Source: Tricholoma matsutake (Eukaryota > Basidiomycota > Agaricomycetes > Agaricales > Tricholomataceae). Taken from it: 64,000 nucleotides of DNA. The position numbers were made by a program, and so were the translations under genes. Each line of letters begins with the position of its first letter. Within the stretch, counting starts at the first letter, position 1. This document shows, piece after piece, positions 1 to 12,389 of this stretch. Where the stretch lies: positions 5,456,001 through 5,520,000 of the forward strand of contig AP026538.1 of assembly GCA_026075535.2 (NCBI GenBank). Reading direction: 5' to 3'. Below the pieces are notes generated by a model. That model had not been told where the DNA came from. It ran no database searches and saw nothing but the letters and a program-made list of their open reading frames with translations.

Positions 1-63
1 AATGTTTTTGGTCATATCTCAACCAATTCTTGACTGTTTTTGATGATCCAGGGACCAAAAATG
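1..63 (+). mobile_element. hAT-like non-autonomous element A, middle part (left of insertion B)
   Basis: Bases 1-63 match the interior of the intact 849-bp element at 37353-38201 (from about 37911) and of its inverted copy at 61458-62302. The match resumes at 24384 and runs to the element's right end at 24617. The left end of A lies outside the window. A is therefore an old copy of this family that was opened by insertion of element B. Confidence 0.85.
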
Positions 64-576
64 GAGGTCTTTACACTGCCCCATGTATTCCTCCAGGAAT
101 CCTCCAGGAATCCTGGTTATCCCTGCCACAGCCATTGTTCACCAAATGTTGCATTCCTGGCTGTTTTTCCTCCACTGGGATTCCTGGTTCAGTCCTGGTA
201 TATTACTGGTAAATCAGGCTCTTCCTGGTACTATTCCAGGAATTCCCCAGGACTTGGACTCTCAGGAATCTGGGGGGACTGACCAGGAATCCTGTAGGAC
301 TAACCAGGACTCTGTAGGACTCATCAGGACTCACCAGGACTCACCAGGAATTCTTAGTGTTTGAAAGTTCAGTCAGGTTCAGTTTTTGGCCCTATTTTAG
401 CCTAACTGAACCCTGACTGGTTCATTGGCCTTTCAAATTGCCTAAGAACCTAACTGAACTGCCCCTACCCAGTCAGGAGCAGTCAGGTTCAGGTATAGAA
501 CCGGTGCTAAGCAGCTCTGACCAGTCACCAGACCAGAGAACCATAATTAAAAAGAGATTATCTATTTATATTTTAT

Positions 577-1016
577 TATATTTACTGGTTTTGGCACTCA
601 GATGAGTGCCGCCAACCTTTTATTTACTTATCTACTGTTTGTAGGTACTAATATACTTATTTTACTTAGGGGGAAGCGATGCCCCAAAGAAAGGGGAGCT
701 TGTGGAAGCAGCATATTATATACTAGTTGATGTTTATTACTGTTTGGTTCCAGTAAATGAACATGAACGTGTTGCGTCATGTTCATGTTCAAACAAACAA
801 ACAAACATGAACATGATGCAATGCGTTCATGTTCATTTACTGGAACCAAACAGTAATAAACATCAACTAGTATATAATATGCTGCTTCCACAAGCTCCCC
901 TTTCTTCGGGGCATCGCTTCCCCCTAAGTAAAATAAGTATATTAGTACCTACAAACAGTAGATAAGTAAATAAAAGGTTTCCAGCACTCATCTGAGTGCC
1001 AAAACTGGTAAATATA
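577..1016. repeat. 440-bp near-perfect palindrome (foldback element)
   Basis: The two arms of about 215 bp are inverted copies centred near 796/797. Read outward they share TATATTTAC, GGCACTCAGATGAGTGCC, GGGGGAAGCGATGCCCC and other words. The central loop is an AAACAAAC-rich stretch. The arm ends carry an inner 18-bp palindrome. Mirror-image 87-codon reading frames on both strands are a consequence of the symmetry and are not taken as genes. No clear TSD was found. It is probably a foldback MITE or a hairpin-RNA source. Confidence 0.85.
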
Positions 1017-1036
1017 CCACTGGCAACATGTGAGTA

Positions 1037-1403
1037 CACCTGTTAATCCCACCAATGACCTCTTATTAGAGGTGGACCTACATATGTGGTCCTCCTCTAA
1101 CAAGAGTAAGTTAGATAGGTACAGCCCTCTGTCAATAAACCTTCATTAATGTTCAAGGAACTTAAGATAATCTCCTCGGAATGTGCCAAGCATCACAGTG
1201 GCTTTGTTTGGCATCACCATCATTGGCATCAATAGCACCCAGACAGTGCCCATCATGACAGGACACATGGCACCAATCAATCAGTTGTCTTGTCACTGTT
1301 ATGCCTGCACTCCCGCCCTCCCGCTCATCATCTCTCAACGTGTTCACTCAGATTTGCTTGGATGCCCACCATACTTTGTATCCACCTTCTCACACAACAT
1401 CAA
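1037..1403 (+). repeat. Left terminal inverted repeat of KDZ element D
   Basis: This segment is the reverse complement of 22167-22533 with only scattered substitutions, many of them CG versus TG/CA. It includes an inner inverted pair (GACCTCTTATTAGAGGTGG, later GGTCCTCCTCTAAC). An open frame of about 60-70 codons is kept in both arms, but I see no similarity to a known protein. Confidence 0.9.
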
Positions 1404-1486
1404 GTCATGCACCTGCCATAATAAAGTACATTGCAATGGGATTTATGGGCTATACAATCTAAACATGCCTCTGCCATCTGTACACC

Positions 1487-4400
1487 CTACTTGAGAGTTG
1501 GTACCTGAGGACCATCTATTGTGAGGAGCATGAGGGCAGAGATGGTGGCTGCAATGTCCGCATCTGCCTCGAGCTCATCTTCTTCCTCATCTTCATCCCC
1601 ATTGATCTGATGGTCTAGTGGGTGGGAAGGTTCATCGACATCCATAAGTACTACTCCACTGTCAGACTTGATGGCGACCCCAGGCATGAGGCTACCAGTA
1701 AACCCTGGCAAGGAGGATAGCTTCCTGAACCTATGCATGTGCTGCTCATTGAAGTGGCCCCTTTTCATCCTGTATTTTTCTACCTGATGTGCTAGTCCAG
1801 GGTTGTCCACCCTCACTTCAACTTCCTTTTGCTGGAGGAACAGATCCTCATCTCGTAAGTAGGTAATTACATGAGGGATTTCAATATTGAGGCAGTGAAT
1901 CTTCTTCTGTGCACACTGAAGCTTGAAGTATTGGTCCATCATGACATGAAAGGCAGGCTTTGACCATGGGCAATCATGAACATCCTGCCGAGATTCACAC
2001 AGAAGGTCAAAATCTGCAAGAAAAGCATACTCGACAACATCATTCCATGATAGATGTGGGTGGGGGGGTGAGACCAGGGAAGCAGCTGTATTACATTGTT
2101 CAAGCGCACCGCGTATAGCTTGGGAGCACACTCGCAGAGCCGTAGCAATGTGTTTATGGAGTTTGTATCCTACAAACATCTACATGAGCCAGTGAACCAT
2201 GTAGACTCGAAAATATGCACCTGTTTGAGACATGTTCATCTTCGTAAGTTCGAACATACATGAGACAATCCAGCCTTCAAGCTCATCCAAACATAGTTGG
2301 CCCACCAAGATCGCCGCCGCTTTCCACTGAAGCTGATCTGGGCACCATCTCACATCAACACCAAGCTTTACCTCCAGATCCTGAACAACAAGAAGGTCCT
2401 TATCCCTGGTTTTGAGAGCATGGTGATGCTTTGTTTCAAGAGCCGTAGCTGATGCAGAGAGAGTAGGGTTTTCAGGAGTGAGGTTCTGCCAGACAGACTG
2501 TGCAGCATCAAGCTTAATTCTGCACATGTGTTAGTTCAGTAATGCATACCATAAATACAGCACTTACTCACTAGCACATAGGTTAACCAGCTTCTGGTAA
2601 TACTCCATTTCCTGTGTCTCTCGAAGCGGCTCCTTCGATAGTCCCTTTAAGTAGTCCCGTTCTTCCACCAGCCACACTGCAAAAACACTTGTGTCAGTGA
2701 CCCCTAGGTCAACCATGGTTATCTTGAGCATGGATTCACCCTTCAAGATATCAATAGCCTGTCTATAGTTGTTCACAAGAAATTCACCTATAACTAGTGA
2801 GTCATCTGCAGCAACAAGACATAGTGCAACTTACTGAGGTTAGGATAGGTCTCGAAGTTGTCCATATGTTTCATAAACTCAACCATCTTCTGTTGCCAGT
2901 GGAATACACTGGCATAATGCAGAGAGGGAGCAAGCACGTTTGATTTTGAGAAGAAGCGCTCGCAGCCTTCCAGGTCCTCAAGACCCATCCCTTTAACATA
3001 GGTTGCAAGAAAGCGGAGTTGACAGAGCTGGTTGTGTGCATGTCCATGGAAAGCTCCTACTAATGCATTATAGTCCAAGGCTTGGGCATGAGGGCCTAGA
3101 TCACTACATGCAAGCGTCATCTGAAATTTGCAACCAATGTCATATCCACCCCCTATTCCAGCACCAAAGACATCTAGCAAAGTCTCTACAATAGCTAGTG
3201 GATACTTGGCACTGTGGGAGTAGTCAGCCAGCATAACAAGAAAAGAGGAAATGACACACAGCTCTCTGCTCTGGACCATATCTGCCACTACCAAAACAAA
3301 GCCATGCTGACACAAAGCTAAAAAAATACCTGTCTCATCAAATATCCCCCACATTCTTGCTGTTAGCCCATGAATCATGTTTGTCCACCACCCAGCACAG
3401 GGGTTCTCTTCATCATCATCATCCTCCTAATCCATCGAGATCAGTTTGAATCAATGTGAAGCAAAAATAATGCACAGATCCAGGCCGCATCCCCCCAAGT
3501 AAGTCCTTCGCCCACCTATCAACCTTCTCCCTAGAAAGTAGATAATCACCACCTACTTTCCTCAAGTCAGGTAGTTCCTTTGAAATCCCAACCTGTGGAC
3601 CTTCAGGCTCAGGTTCCCCTTCTACAGGATCAGTCAATGGCTGTCATCGAAGGATCCACTTCAACGAGTCATTTCTGTCCATAGTAACAAGCATCTTGAA
3701 CACCAGATCTCCTTCATTGCTGAACTTGTATGAACAGGCAGGGCACGTGTGCTGCATGCGCCAGTTGGGTGAATCATGTTGGAGTACAACATCGACGCAC
3801 CATTGGACATCCTCGCGTAGAGACAGGTAAAGATCGTACGAAATTGAAAATTGCTGGCTGAGGTAGGGCCAGAATGGGATACCATGCAAGTCGCAGAGGG
3901 CCTTAACGAAAGGTTGGATAGCAAGATGGGGGCAGCGAAGGTGGCTAATTCGATAGAGTTCCAGTAGACATGTGGCAATGGCAAGGGTCGGAGAAAATGG
4001 AGCACAAGGAATGAGGCCCTGGTGAACTAATGCAGCTGCGATTCCTCGATCTCCTTCTGCTAATTTGGCATCCACAGAATCTGTAGCTAAATCATCTTAT
4101 GAGATGTCAAAACAGAAAATGCAGGGTGTGTACTAACTGAAAACATCCATGACTTGAATTTTATAGGTGCCCTGTAGCAATCCATCAGGCACAGAAGGTA
4201 AAGTGGTGTTTAAACTTTGATCCCCAATGATCTCCTGCCAGGCGATGTAAGCATCGACAATATCCACATGTTGACTCTTGAAACCTTGGTTGCACAGCTC
4301 AGTGCAATTTTGGCGAGTTCGTGGATCAATGCGAGATTGTGGATCAATGCGAGAACAACTGTTGATGCATTGACATGTCAGCAGCAGATATTACAGGAAA

Positions 4401-4830
4401 AAATGTTGGGCACTTGCCATGTTCGCTGTTGGATTTCCTCCTCTATGATCTGTTGGAACTCACCACCAGCATGACTAACATCCAGTTGAGCTGTTCCAAG
4501 TCCATCAAGAACATTGTTGATGTTCATCTGACCAGTATCAGTAATGTAGCCATCATCCTCGTCTTCAGGTATGTCCCATGCTGCATCATATGTAATGCAG
4601 TCATCTTCTGACATAGCTACAATTTTATTTAAGCAGTGCTTGCTTTAACAGGCAAAATATTGAATCTCACCAGCAACCTTTGCCTGCAGTTTAGCTTCTG
4701 CATTAGACCGAAAATCCCAAACACCTTTGCAATTCAGAGTCTTCTGTAGATCAACATGGCCTTTCTTGGTATTTGTGGAGTGTAGAATGCGAACCCATTT
4801 GGATGATGAGGATCCTCTTCCAACCACCAT
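1487..4830 (-). pseudogene. KDZ (Kyakuja-Dileera-Zisupton) transposase, multi-exon, one TGA stop
   Basis: Minus-strand exons run from an ATG at 4828-4830 to a stop at 1487. Order: a charged N-terminus (intron 4617-4670), a CxC1-like Cys-rich segment with VDAYIAWQ (about 4141-4380), HLRCPHLAIQPFVKALCDLH (about 3880-3960), a CPAC motif (about 3740), the catalytic-region block WGIFDETGIFLALC and GGGYDIGCKF (about 3140-3350), GAFHGHAHN and CERFFSKSN (about 2930-3060), then the C-terminal FELTKMNMSQTG region (about 2240) and an acidic tail. Short introns can be placed, e.g. between GAG-CT and T-GCC near 3240-3290. One in-frame TGA at 3644-3646 falls in SLKWILR-stop-Q, where relatives have a second Arg. 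The CxC-region splice near 4370-4410 could not be resolved. Otherwise it reads as a near-complete transposase that would act on ends like those of D. Confidence 0.88.
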
Positions 4831-5638
4831 AGCATTGAACGTTGATGATTCGGAACCTTGTTGAGGACTTCAGAGTCACATGATAAGGTTGTGGTCATGG
4901 CTGGTCATGGCCGACTAATTTATTAAATTATAGCGACACATTTCTACTACTATCACAAGGGTTATTGTACTAGCCAGCAAAGAACTAGATAGGTAAGACA
5001 CGAGTATCATGCAATAAACTGTAGTCCAACAGAGATCATGATAATGCAATAGTTTTAAACATATCAGTGTCAGTTCACGACTTGAAGTGCTATATATGTA
5101 CATTGTGATTGCTTAAATGACTTCATCATATGAGATCTCCAAACTTTTCATTAACAAATAAGTCGCTCAACTAACACCTTTGAGCAACTACTATATTTTC
5201 TTCATGTATCTACAAGCTTTGTATCCTTATTATTTATATGGTTCTCTTGGTCAAAGTCAAGTAGTCAAGTAGCATCCAAAGCATTCAGGAATCTTTGCAT
5301 ACTATATTTTCTTTATGTATCGGTTCAACTTGGTAGCCTTATGCTTATATGTTTATTTCTCGGTCAAAGTCTCAAGCTAAGTGGGATCTTCACATAGGAC
5401 CCTTCTCTCATTTTCTGCTCACCGCTCAAGTCTCAACTCAAGCCTCATCCAATGCCACAAGGAGATCATGATCAGAGTTCATCACAGTATGTATACCAAA
5501 GGTCTTTTAAAAAAACTACACGATGCAGGCATTATCACAGCAAGATGAGACCCAAACTAACTAACAGTCAACTACACATACCTGTAGATATATCGTACAT
5601 TGGGCATACTACACCTCATATACTTCAACAACTTCACC
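4831..5638. other. Non-coding stretch within KDZ element D
   Basis: No convincing gene was found. An imperfect direct duplication of about 110 bp spacing is visible: ACTATATTTTCTTCATGTATC near 5190 and ACTATATTTTCTTTATGTATC near 5300, each followed by a CGGTCAAAGTC or TGGTCAAAGTC block. This may hold the promoter of the transposase gene, which starts at 4830 on the minus strand. Confidence 0.5.
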
Positions 5639-6306
5639 TCACATGTAGGTGCTTGTAAATGCATGATCAGCTTGTTCACAATTCCCAACCTTGGTAAGCC
5701 TGCGAGGACTGTGAGAACCTAAGGCAGCAGATGCTGCAGCCCTGAAAAGAACAATTTAGCTTCAGCCAAATCATAAAAAGATGTCTTACTTTCTGAGATG
5801 AACACCAGGGTTGGCACCGCTTGTGACAACCCAATAAGCGGTTTCATCACTTAACCTGAATTCAGGGGTCATAGGAGAGCATCGAGTCAAGATGCATCTT
5901 GGGGTCACAGGTAGTACAGACGACCTTGGAGTCACAGGTACCGAGGGGAGCGGCAGGAACAGTTGAGCAGGAGCAGGCGGGACGGATGATGGGCTCTGTG
6001 GCACTTCAGCATGTGGCAATGAGGGGTAATCGGATGTCCTGCACTCTGAGCATGAACACTTGGGGGAGGTTGAACATGGGCTGGATGCTGTCGGGCTGTA
6101 GCCAGAGGAGCTGGGGGCATACGAACACTGAGATGAAAAATGGAAGCAGCAGCAGGTGCATGTTGGGAAGAACCGGGAGGACCTACGGCATGGTTGGTGA
6201 GGGCATGATCCCATGCATCCTGAGCAGCTTTGCGTGTCCGATAACCAAGTTGACTAGCATCAGGGAAGCTGCTCGTCTGTGCTATGGTCACAGCCCTATA
6301 GTGCAT
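5639..6306 (-). CDS. Viroplasmin-like (RNase H1 N-terminal-type) domain protein, 5' end uncertain
   Basis: Two viroplasmin-like modules are visible on the minus strand. The first contains GYRTRKAAQDAWDHAL (about 6190-6240). A Pro/Ser-rich linker follows. The second starts AYWVVTSGANPG (about 5830). An intron at 5742-5789 (GTAAGA...TTTTCAG, 48 bp) joins its GVHLRK to AAASAALGSHSP and then EQADHAFTSTYM, ending at a TGA at 5639-5641. Viroplasmin-type folds (named after a caulimovirus protein) also occur at the N-terminus of RNase H1, where they bind RNA-DNA hybrids. Stand-alone tandem versions are frequent in Agaricomycetes. The 5' part seems lost where the Ty3 fragment begins near 6310, and the linker crosses two frames. 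It lies inside KDZ element D, so it is probably cargo. Confidence 0.6.
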
Positions 6307-6312
6307 TGATCA

Positions 6313-7205
6313 ATGAAAAATCACCCTTCAACATCTTCTACAACATTACTCACTTTTTGCAAGCAAAGAATAGGATCTCGGAAGCCGAGCAAAGCAGAGC
6401 TTATGTTCGAGGATTCCAACCCAGCTTATGGACTCGAATCGCTCAACGACTCAAACTCAAGTTCCCCGACCATTATCCTGACAATCCATATCCACTCAAT
6501 GACATTCATGACGCAGCAAAATTTGTACTAGCAGGCTCCAACACATCGAACTCAGTAATCCACCAATCAACTTCCTCATCGCACTCGACATCGAACGTCG
6601 GAAATATGGTCACCTTGTCACCTGGAACTATTATGATTAAAACTGAAGATCTAAATGTGATGTTCGAATGATTCGCTAGCACCATCGCTATGCATATTGC
6701 AGGTACTAAAAATCCTCAGACTAATTCAGCAGACAGTCAGGCACACATCGACGCACTCCTTTGCATATTTTGCAGTTTATCGGGACATTTTATTCCTGAC
6801 TGTATGGTTTGTCAGTTGTACTTGAACAAAGGGAAGTGTAAGCAAAATGCGGAAGGAAAGATCATACTTCCAAATGGACAATTCACCCCTCGAAGTATCC
6901 CCAGCAGGTTTATCAAGGAACGGATCGATGAATGGTGGAAACACAACCCAGATGCAACCCCAGCAGCCACACTTTTATTCAGCATCGCACCATCGGCACC
7001 TTCGACTTTGACTAGTTCAACCTCAGCTGTGATCACTTCGATAACAGAGTCAGATGCTGTTTCTATATTGGGATTGGAGATGAAAGGCATTTATCATAAC
7101 TCAACGTTGACAGCTGACTCTGAAGATAGAATAGCGGCTCTCGAGTGCAAAATATTCGTGCTTCGAAGTGGTCAACCATTTTTGTGTCCAAACAAAGAGG
7201 TTTGA
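6313..7205 (+). pseudogene. Ty3 Gag remnant with Cys-rich segment
   Basis: The frame reads NRISEAEQSRAYVRGFQPSLW and then KLKFPDHYPDNPYP, a Gag pattern common to Agaricomycete Ty3 elements. The first stop is TGA at 6669-6671. The next open part, from 6690, holds CIFCSLSGHFIPDC, a zinc-knuckle-like motif. The N-terminal portion of Gag is missing. Confidence 0.75.
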
Positions 7206-7484
7206 AATTCGGTTCCAGCCACGACAACCCCCATCCCTGCATCGTCAACGTCTACTGCTCCAGTCCCACCACCCTCGACATCTTCATCACCAATGGTCAA
7301 CCCTTCGACTTCAACTACTGCTCCAACATCGACATCGATGTCTCCCGCATCGACCACTTTGCCATCGACCACCATACCCCCAACGCAAAGCTTGGTATGT
7401 CAGTCAGGGAGAATGCCTATCTGCCACCACATAAAAGGAACTTCGCTGGTGCATTGAAGGGTAAGGAAAAAGACAGACCATCAT

Positions 7485-8177
7485 ATGCGACACAGGCACC
7501 AGTACAGGATGAGAAAATCGCACTCAATGAAGATGCCGATTGTCACACTGACATCTGAAGAATTACTCTCGCTTTCACCCGAGGTTCAAACAAAATGGAG
7601 AGAACAGGTCACACTGAAACGAGTCCCACAATCTGGAAACAATGTGACGAACCTGTTTACTCCTGATGCGATCATCATGCCTGACCCATATGAGACCTAT
7701 ATTAGCAGTCTCCGACCCTGTGAAATCCCTCAGCCTTTCGTTGTCACTAAAGAAACTTCATCGATTAGATCAGCTATTATGGATGTCCATGGTAACAACC
7801 AGGTAGAAAGCATCGTCGATCCCAGTTCCTCGATCATATTGATGGCCCAAGATGTTTGTCACAAACTCGGTCTAGCATACGACTCCTCGATTAGGCTTCC
7901 GATGCAGTCTGCCAATGGGACTGTGGACGAAACACTCGGTTTAGCATGCAACGTACCCTGCAATCTTGGTGGAATCACCTTATACATGCAGATACATATT
8001 ATTTGGGACCCAGCATACGATATTCTACTCGGACGACCTTTTGATGTCTTAACGGAAAGCATCATTAGAAACTATCGGAACAAAGCACAAACCATCACGA
8101 TATGCGATCCAAATTCAACTCAGACTGCTACTATTCCCTCAATACCTCGATCGCACCATCGTCGAAAAGCAGTTTGA
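7485..8177 (+). pseudogene. Ty3 aspartic protease region
   Basis: The open frame contains IVDPSSSIILMAQDVCHKLG, where a retroviral-type protease would have a D-S/T-G core. The core is degenerate here (DPSSS). It is followed by NVPCNLGGITLYMQ and DILLGRPF, the typical downstream beta-strand and I/L-L-G-R-P-F motif. It sits between Gag and RT as in other Ty3 elements. Confidence 0.7.
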
Positions 8178-8506
8178 GAGGATTTTCAGTGTTAGAGAAT
8201 AAAATTTTGGAACAGTGCACTTTCATTATCTCATTCAACTCTTCTGACTCCTCTATATTTATCGAGCACACTGCAAATATCCCCGAAATTGACTCCTCCA
8301 AAGAATTATCTGCGACACTTTCTGATTTATATTTATCTGCGTGCAACAAGTTCCATGTTCCTCAAAATGCCTCGATGGTGTTTATACCTATGTGAACTTC
8401 TTCATCATATGTTTCCCCTTCCTCAGTTATTTCTGACAATCCACAGTCTAGTTATTTATCGACGAAGAAAAAGTATAAACCAGTCGCACAGAAGGTCTGT
8501 CCAATC

Positions 8507-10078
8507 GTGGCCGGACTACCTGATCATTTTAGAATTATTCGATGCATCGAGGGCGATCCCCTTAAAGACATGCCTCCACTAAATCCCCATCCTCTGATAT
8601 TCAAACCATCTCCTCGATATAACCTTGAATGCAAAAACATCATCGATCGAAATCATCCAGGCAATTTCTTATGGCCTCAAGAACAAGACCTCATGCATGA
8701 CTTCATTCGAAACCAGCAAGCAGGGTTCGCATGGACCGAAAACGAACCAGGAAGGTTTTAACCTGATTTCTTCCCCCCTATCAAGTTCCTAGTCGTCCCT
8801 CATACCCCTTGGGTCGAATGCAATATCCCCATACCACCCGGTTTGTATGAACAGATTTGTGAGATGCTGAAAAAGAAGATCGAAGCAGGAGTCTACGAGT
8901 TGTTGAACTCATCATACCAATCGTGATGGTTTTGTGTTGTGAAGAAAGATGCAAAATCGCTCTGAATAGTCCACAGCCTCGAGCTGCTAAACCAAGTTAC
9001 AATTCAGCATTCAGGCGTCATCCCAATCCCTGAGCATTTAGCCAAACAGTTTGGAGGACGAGCTTGTGGTGGAATGTTGGACTTATATGTTGCATTTGAC
9101 GAAAGGCTCATATCTGAATCCTCTTGAGATCTAACAACTTTCCAGACCCCATTTGGCGCACTTCAAATCGTCACCCTACCGATGGGTTGGACAAACTCGG
9201 TTCCGATCCTACACGACAACGTAACTTTCATCCTACAACCCGAGGTCCCTCACATCATGATCCCGTATATCGATGACACACCAGTGAAGGGTCCGAAATC
9301 GGAATATCAGACAATCGGTGGGTCTTATGAAATGATTGTCGACAACTCAGGCATTCGACGATTCATATGGGAGCATTTCGAGAACCTAAATCACATCATC
9401 CAGCACATGAAGTATTGTGGTGGGATGTTCTCTGGACCGAAATTATTTGCTTGTGTCCCCGAGATAATCATTTTAGGTCATCGATGCAATATTCAAGGCT
9501 GAATGGCTGACCTGACATGTATCGATAAGATCCAGAAATGGGGTCTGTGTTGTACACTCACAGAAGTTAAGGCATTCTTAGGAATGATTGGAGTTTGTCG
9601 AATTTTCATCCAGAGTTTTGCACATCGAGCAGCTGCGCTAATCAATCTTACTTGAAAAGATGTGCCCTTCAAATTTGGCCCATCTCAGGTAGCAGTGCAA
9701 GAAGATCTCAAGCATGCGCTCCTAAACTCGCCAGCGATTTGAGCCATCGACTATACCTTGAATGCCCCAGTAATCCTCGCAGTTGACACATCGAGCATTG
9801 CCATCAGCTATTTCCTAATGCAATGCAACCGCGATAACCCTTGAAAGCGATACTACAGTTGATTCGGCTTGATCACGCTCAACGACTGCGAATCGCGGTT
9901 TTTGCAACTGAAACTCAAACTTTATGGTCTATATCGAGCCCTTGGGGCCCTTCGTTTATACTTGATAGGGGTACAAAACCTTATCGTCGAGGTCGATGCG
10001 AGGTATATCAAAGGCATGCTCTCAAATCCCGATATCATGCCTAGCGCTAGCATAAACTGATGGATAGTTTCCATTCTA
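8507..10078 (+). pseudogene. Ty3 reverse transcriptase-RNase H, interrupted by TGA stops
   Basis: Read through stops, the order is WVECNIPIPPGLYE, an RT block ending PFGALQIVTLPMGWTNSV (9145-9200), then PYIDDTPVKGP (about 9263-9297, catalytic D-D kept), LGHRCNIQG, TEVKAFLGMIGVC and an RNase H part with ILAVDTSS (about 9775). All five stops between 8924 and 9654 are TGA at expected Arg codons. A frame change near 9840 breaks RNase H. Confidence 0.8.
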
Positions 10079-11735
10079 ATGTTCCAATTCATGCTAGTTC
10101 ATGTCGCAGGTACGCACCATGGGCTGGACAGCCTTTTGCAACGTCCTCGACAAACTGAAGACAACGATGTCGAAGTAGAAGAAGAATTCGGCGACTGGAT
10201 CAACAAACTACACGGTTTTGTTCACCAAATCAACCCAATCTCGATTCGACCTTTCCCCTCTCACAAGACTTATCCCACTTTCACCCAAGCTTCAGATTTC
10301 AGTAAGGGGGAGGACATTTTGTATGAAGACATACCTAGATTGGACAAATCAAAGAAAGAAGACAAACGATTACTGCTTGTTCATCAATGGTTAGACAATA
10401 TGGTGCGACCCCCACATCTATCAGACACAGAGTACACTACCTTCATGCGATATTGCACTGAGTTCTTCATAGATTCCAGCAAACTATGGCGAAAAGATTG
10501 TCATGGCGAACACAAGATTGTCACGATTCCAGAGCATCGCATCAATATTATCTGGTTGTCGCATGACCATATCAGCCACAAAATGATCTTTGCCATGAAG
10601 TCTCACGTTGCACTACGATTCTGGTGGCCCAACCTGAAAGCCAATATCGCATGGTACATCCGAACGTGCCACTACTGTCAGTTGCGACAAACTCAAAATC
10701 TTCTTATTCCACCAATTGTTGCCACACCTGCTCCTCTATTCGGAAAAGTCTACATCGACACAATGCACATGCCACCTTCCGGCGGATATCGCTATATAGT
10801 ACAAGGTCGATGTTCAATATTGTACTGGCTGGAGTTCAGGATGCTTTGCAACGAAACAGCAAAGACCATCAGCAATTGGATCTTTGAAGAAATCATTTGT
10901 CGTTGGGGCTCACTTTATGAGATTGTTACTGACATCAGCGCAGCATTCCTTTCTGCTCTCGAGTATTTGTCGAAGCGATATCATATCAATCATATTTGGA
11001 TAAGTGGGTACAATTCTCGTGCCAATGGCCTCGTCGAATGAGCCCACTTCGATGTATGACAATCACTCTACAAGGCCATCAATGGTGATCAAACTCGATG
11101 GTCAGTTGGGACCTACTCAGTCTTTTGGGCAGAATGGGTAACAGTTCGAAAATGAATGGGCTGTTCGCCCTATTTTGCGATCACAGGTTCTCATCCACTC
11201 ATCCCTCTCGACATATCAGAAGTGACATATCTACAACCACCACCCGATTCGATAATCTCCTCCACTGATCTCATTGCCCGATGCACTATTGCACTACAGA
11301 AATGGTCGACCGATCTCGAAGTACTCTACTCTAGAGTCTACACCACTCGATGAGAAGCTGCAAAATGCTTCGAAGAAGTTCACAAGCGAATGATTCAAGA
11401 CTACAATTTCGAAAAAGGTGACCTCATACTCATGCAAAACACACAGATCGAAAAAGCTCTTAATCAAAAAATGTGAGCTCGATATCTGGGCCCACTCATA
11501 GTCATTGCACAAAACTACAGTGGCGCTTATATTCTTTGTGAGCTCGACAGATCAGTTCTTCATCGACCAGTAGCAGCTTTCTGAATTCTACCCTATCTAG
11601 CATGGAAATTGATTCCCCTTCCTCCAAACTTCTTCAATATCGACGATCGTCGGCTTGAACAACTTCGAACAACATTGGACATCGACAGAGACATCGACGA
11701 GGGCATTCCTGACCTCGATGAAGACAAATAAACCA
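10079..11735 (+). pseudogene. Ty3 integrase region
   Basis: It begins with the RNase H end HVAGTHHGLDSLLQRPR. The integrase zinc-binding H-H-C-C is visible as HDHISHKM...CHYCQL (about 10560-10690). It then has KVYIDTMHMP (first catalytic Asp) and IVTDISAAF (second). The chain breaks at TGA 11039-11041 just after NGLVE, where relatives read VERAHFDVRQSL. C-terminal pieces continue to about 11735 with PFYRA-like and ARYLGPLIV motifs. Confidence 0.8.
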
Positions 11736-12055
11736 TTTTTCTTTTCTTTTTCTACTTGTGATATTGAAACAAACTCTCAATTTTATAACAGTGTACTATT
11801 ACAAGTCGCGATATCGTTCGAAATGTGTTTGCACAAGCTCAACAGGGTTTTTCGGCTATGAAGGAGTTCTGAGCCTTTCCCCTATGTCTCGTTTTGATGA
11901 ATCATCTGTCTTACTTTCTTTTTTCTCTCTTTCCTATGTTTCTTTGCATATATCTTACATTTCCTGGCTTTGATCGCACGCGATATTTCTCATTTCAACC
12001 TTATCTCGCTCAGACACACGAAAAATGATAAAATTAAAACGATAAAAACAGAATT
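11736..12055. other. Gene-free stretch between Ty3 fragment and zinc-cluster gene
   Basis: AT-rich and pyrimidine-rich sequence with no recognisable gene. Part is probably the Ty3 3' flank and part the 3' untranslated region of the minus-strand zinc-cluster gene, whose stop is at 12056-12058. Confidence 0.5.
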
Positions 12056-12389
12056 CTACTGGGATTCCTCCCACTTCCTCTCCAACACCTCTATTTCCTC
12101 CATCAACACTTCCACTTCCAACTTCTTGCACACCAGCACTTCCGCGAGATATCAATGACGGAGTCTTGCTGCATCTGACTGCATCATTTTGTCCTCCACC
12201 GCCATCGATGCTTCCTCGACCATACCCGCAACCTTGGGTTCGACTTCTCATGCTTTCCCTTTCCCCTTTCCCTTCCCCTTCTCCTTCTCAGCTGTCTTTG
12301 GCTTTGCCTTCACCGTTCATTTTGGGCACTCGTCGACTTTTGAGGGCCCAGCCTCCGCGTTTTGGATAGGCTGGATAGCCCGGATGCGT
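12056..12389 (-). pseudogene. Zinc-cluster/coiled-coil gene, 3' exon (left of Ty3 insertion)
   Basis: This is the C-terminal part of the gene continued at 19592-20478. In the minus direction it reads a Lys-rich tract (KAKPKTAEKEKGKGKGKGKA) and then a Leu/Glu-rich coiled coil (LEVEVLMEEIEVLERKWEES), ending at TAG 12056-12058. Three in-frame TGA codons (12317-12319, 12248-12250, 12152-12154) interrupt it. Changing TGA to CGA (Arg) opens the whole frame. The Ty3 element 12390-19587 separates this exon from the rest with a 4-bp TSD (GCGT). Confidence 0.7.

Larger units (their letters stand above)
6313..11735 (+). mobile_element. Ty3/Gypsy retrotransposon fragment inside D (no LTRs found)
   Basis: Gag, zinc-knuckle-like, protease, reverse transcriptase, RNase H and integrase segments follow in the usual Ty3 order on the plus strand. 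The body begins in mid-Gag and no LTR pair could be found on either side, so it looks 5'-truncated. At least ten premature stops are all TGA, at positions where Ty3 relatives carry Arg (for example 8924, 8963, 9125, 9500, 9652, 11039, 11057, 11351, 11474, 11582). It is therefore dead, but its indel load is low. Confidence 0.85.

Noticed and set aside
628..965. Two 87-codon frames on opposite strands as genes
   Set aside because: They are mirror images created by the palindrome 577-1016.
5639..6306. Caulimovirus-derived integration because of the viroplasmin-like fold
   Set aside because: The domain has introns and is known as a cellular RNase H1-type module in fungi; no other viral gene is near.
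6200..12000. LTR pair for the plus-strand Ty3 fragment
   Set aside because: No direct repeat with TG...CA ends found on both sides; the 5' junction lies inside Gag.
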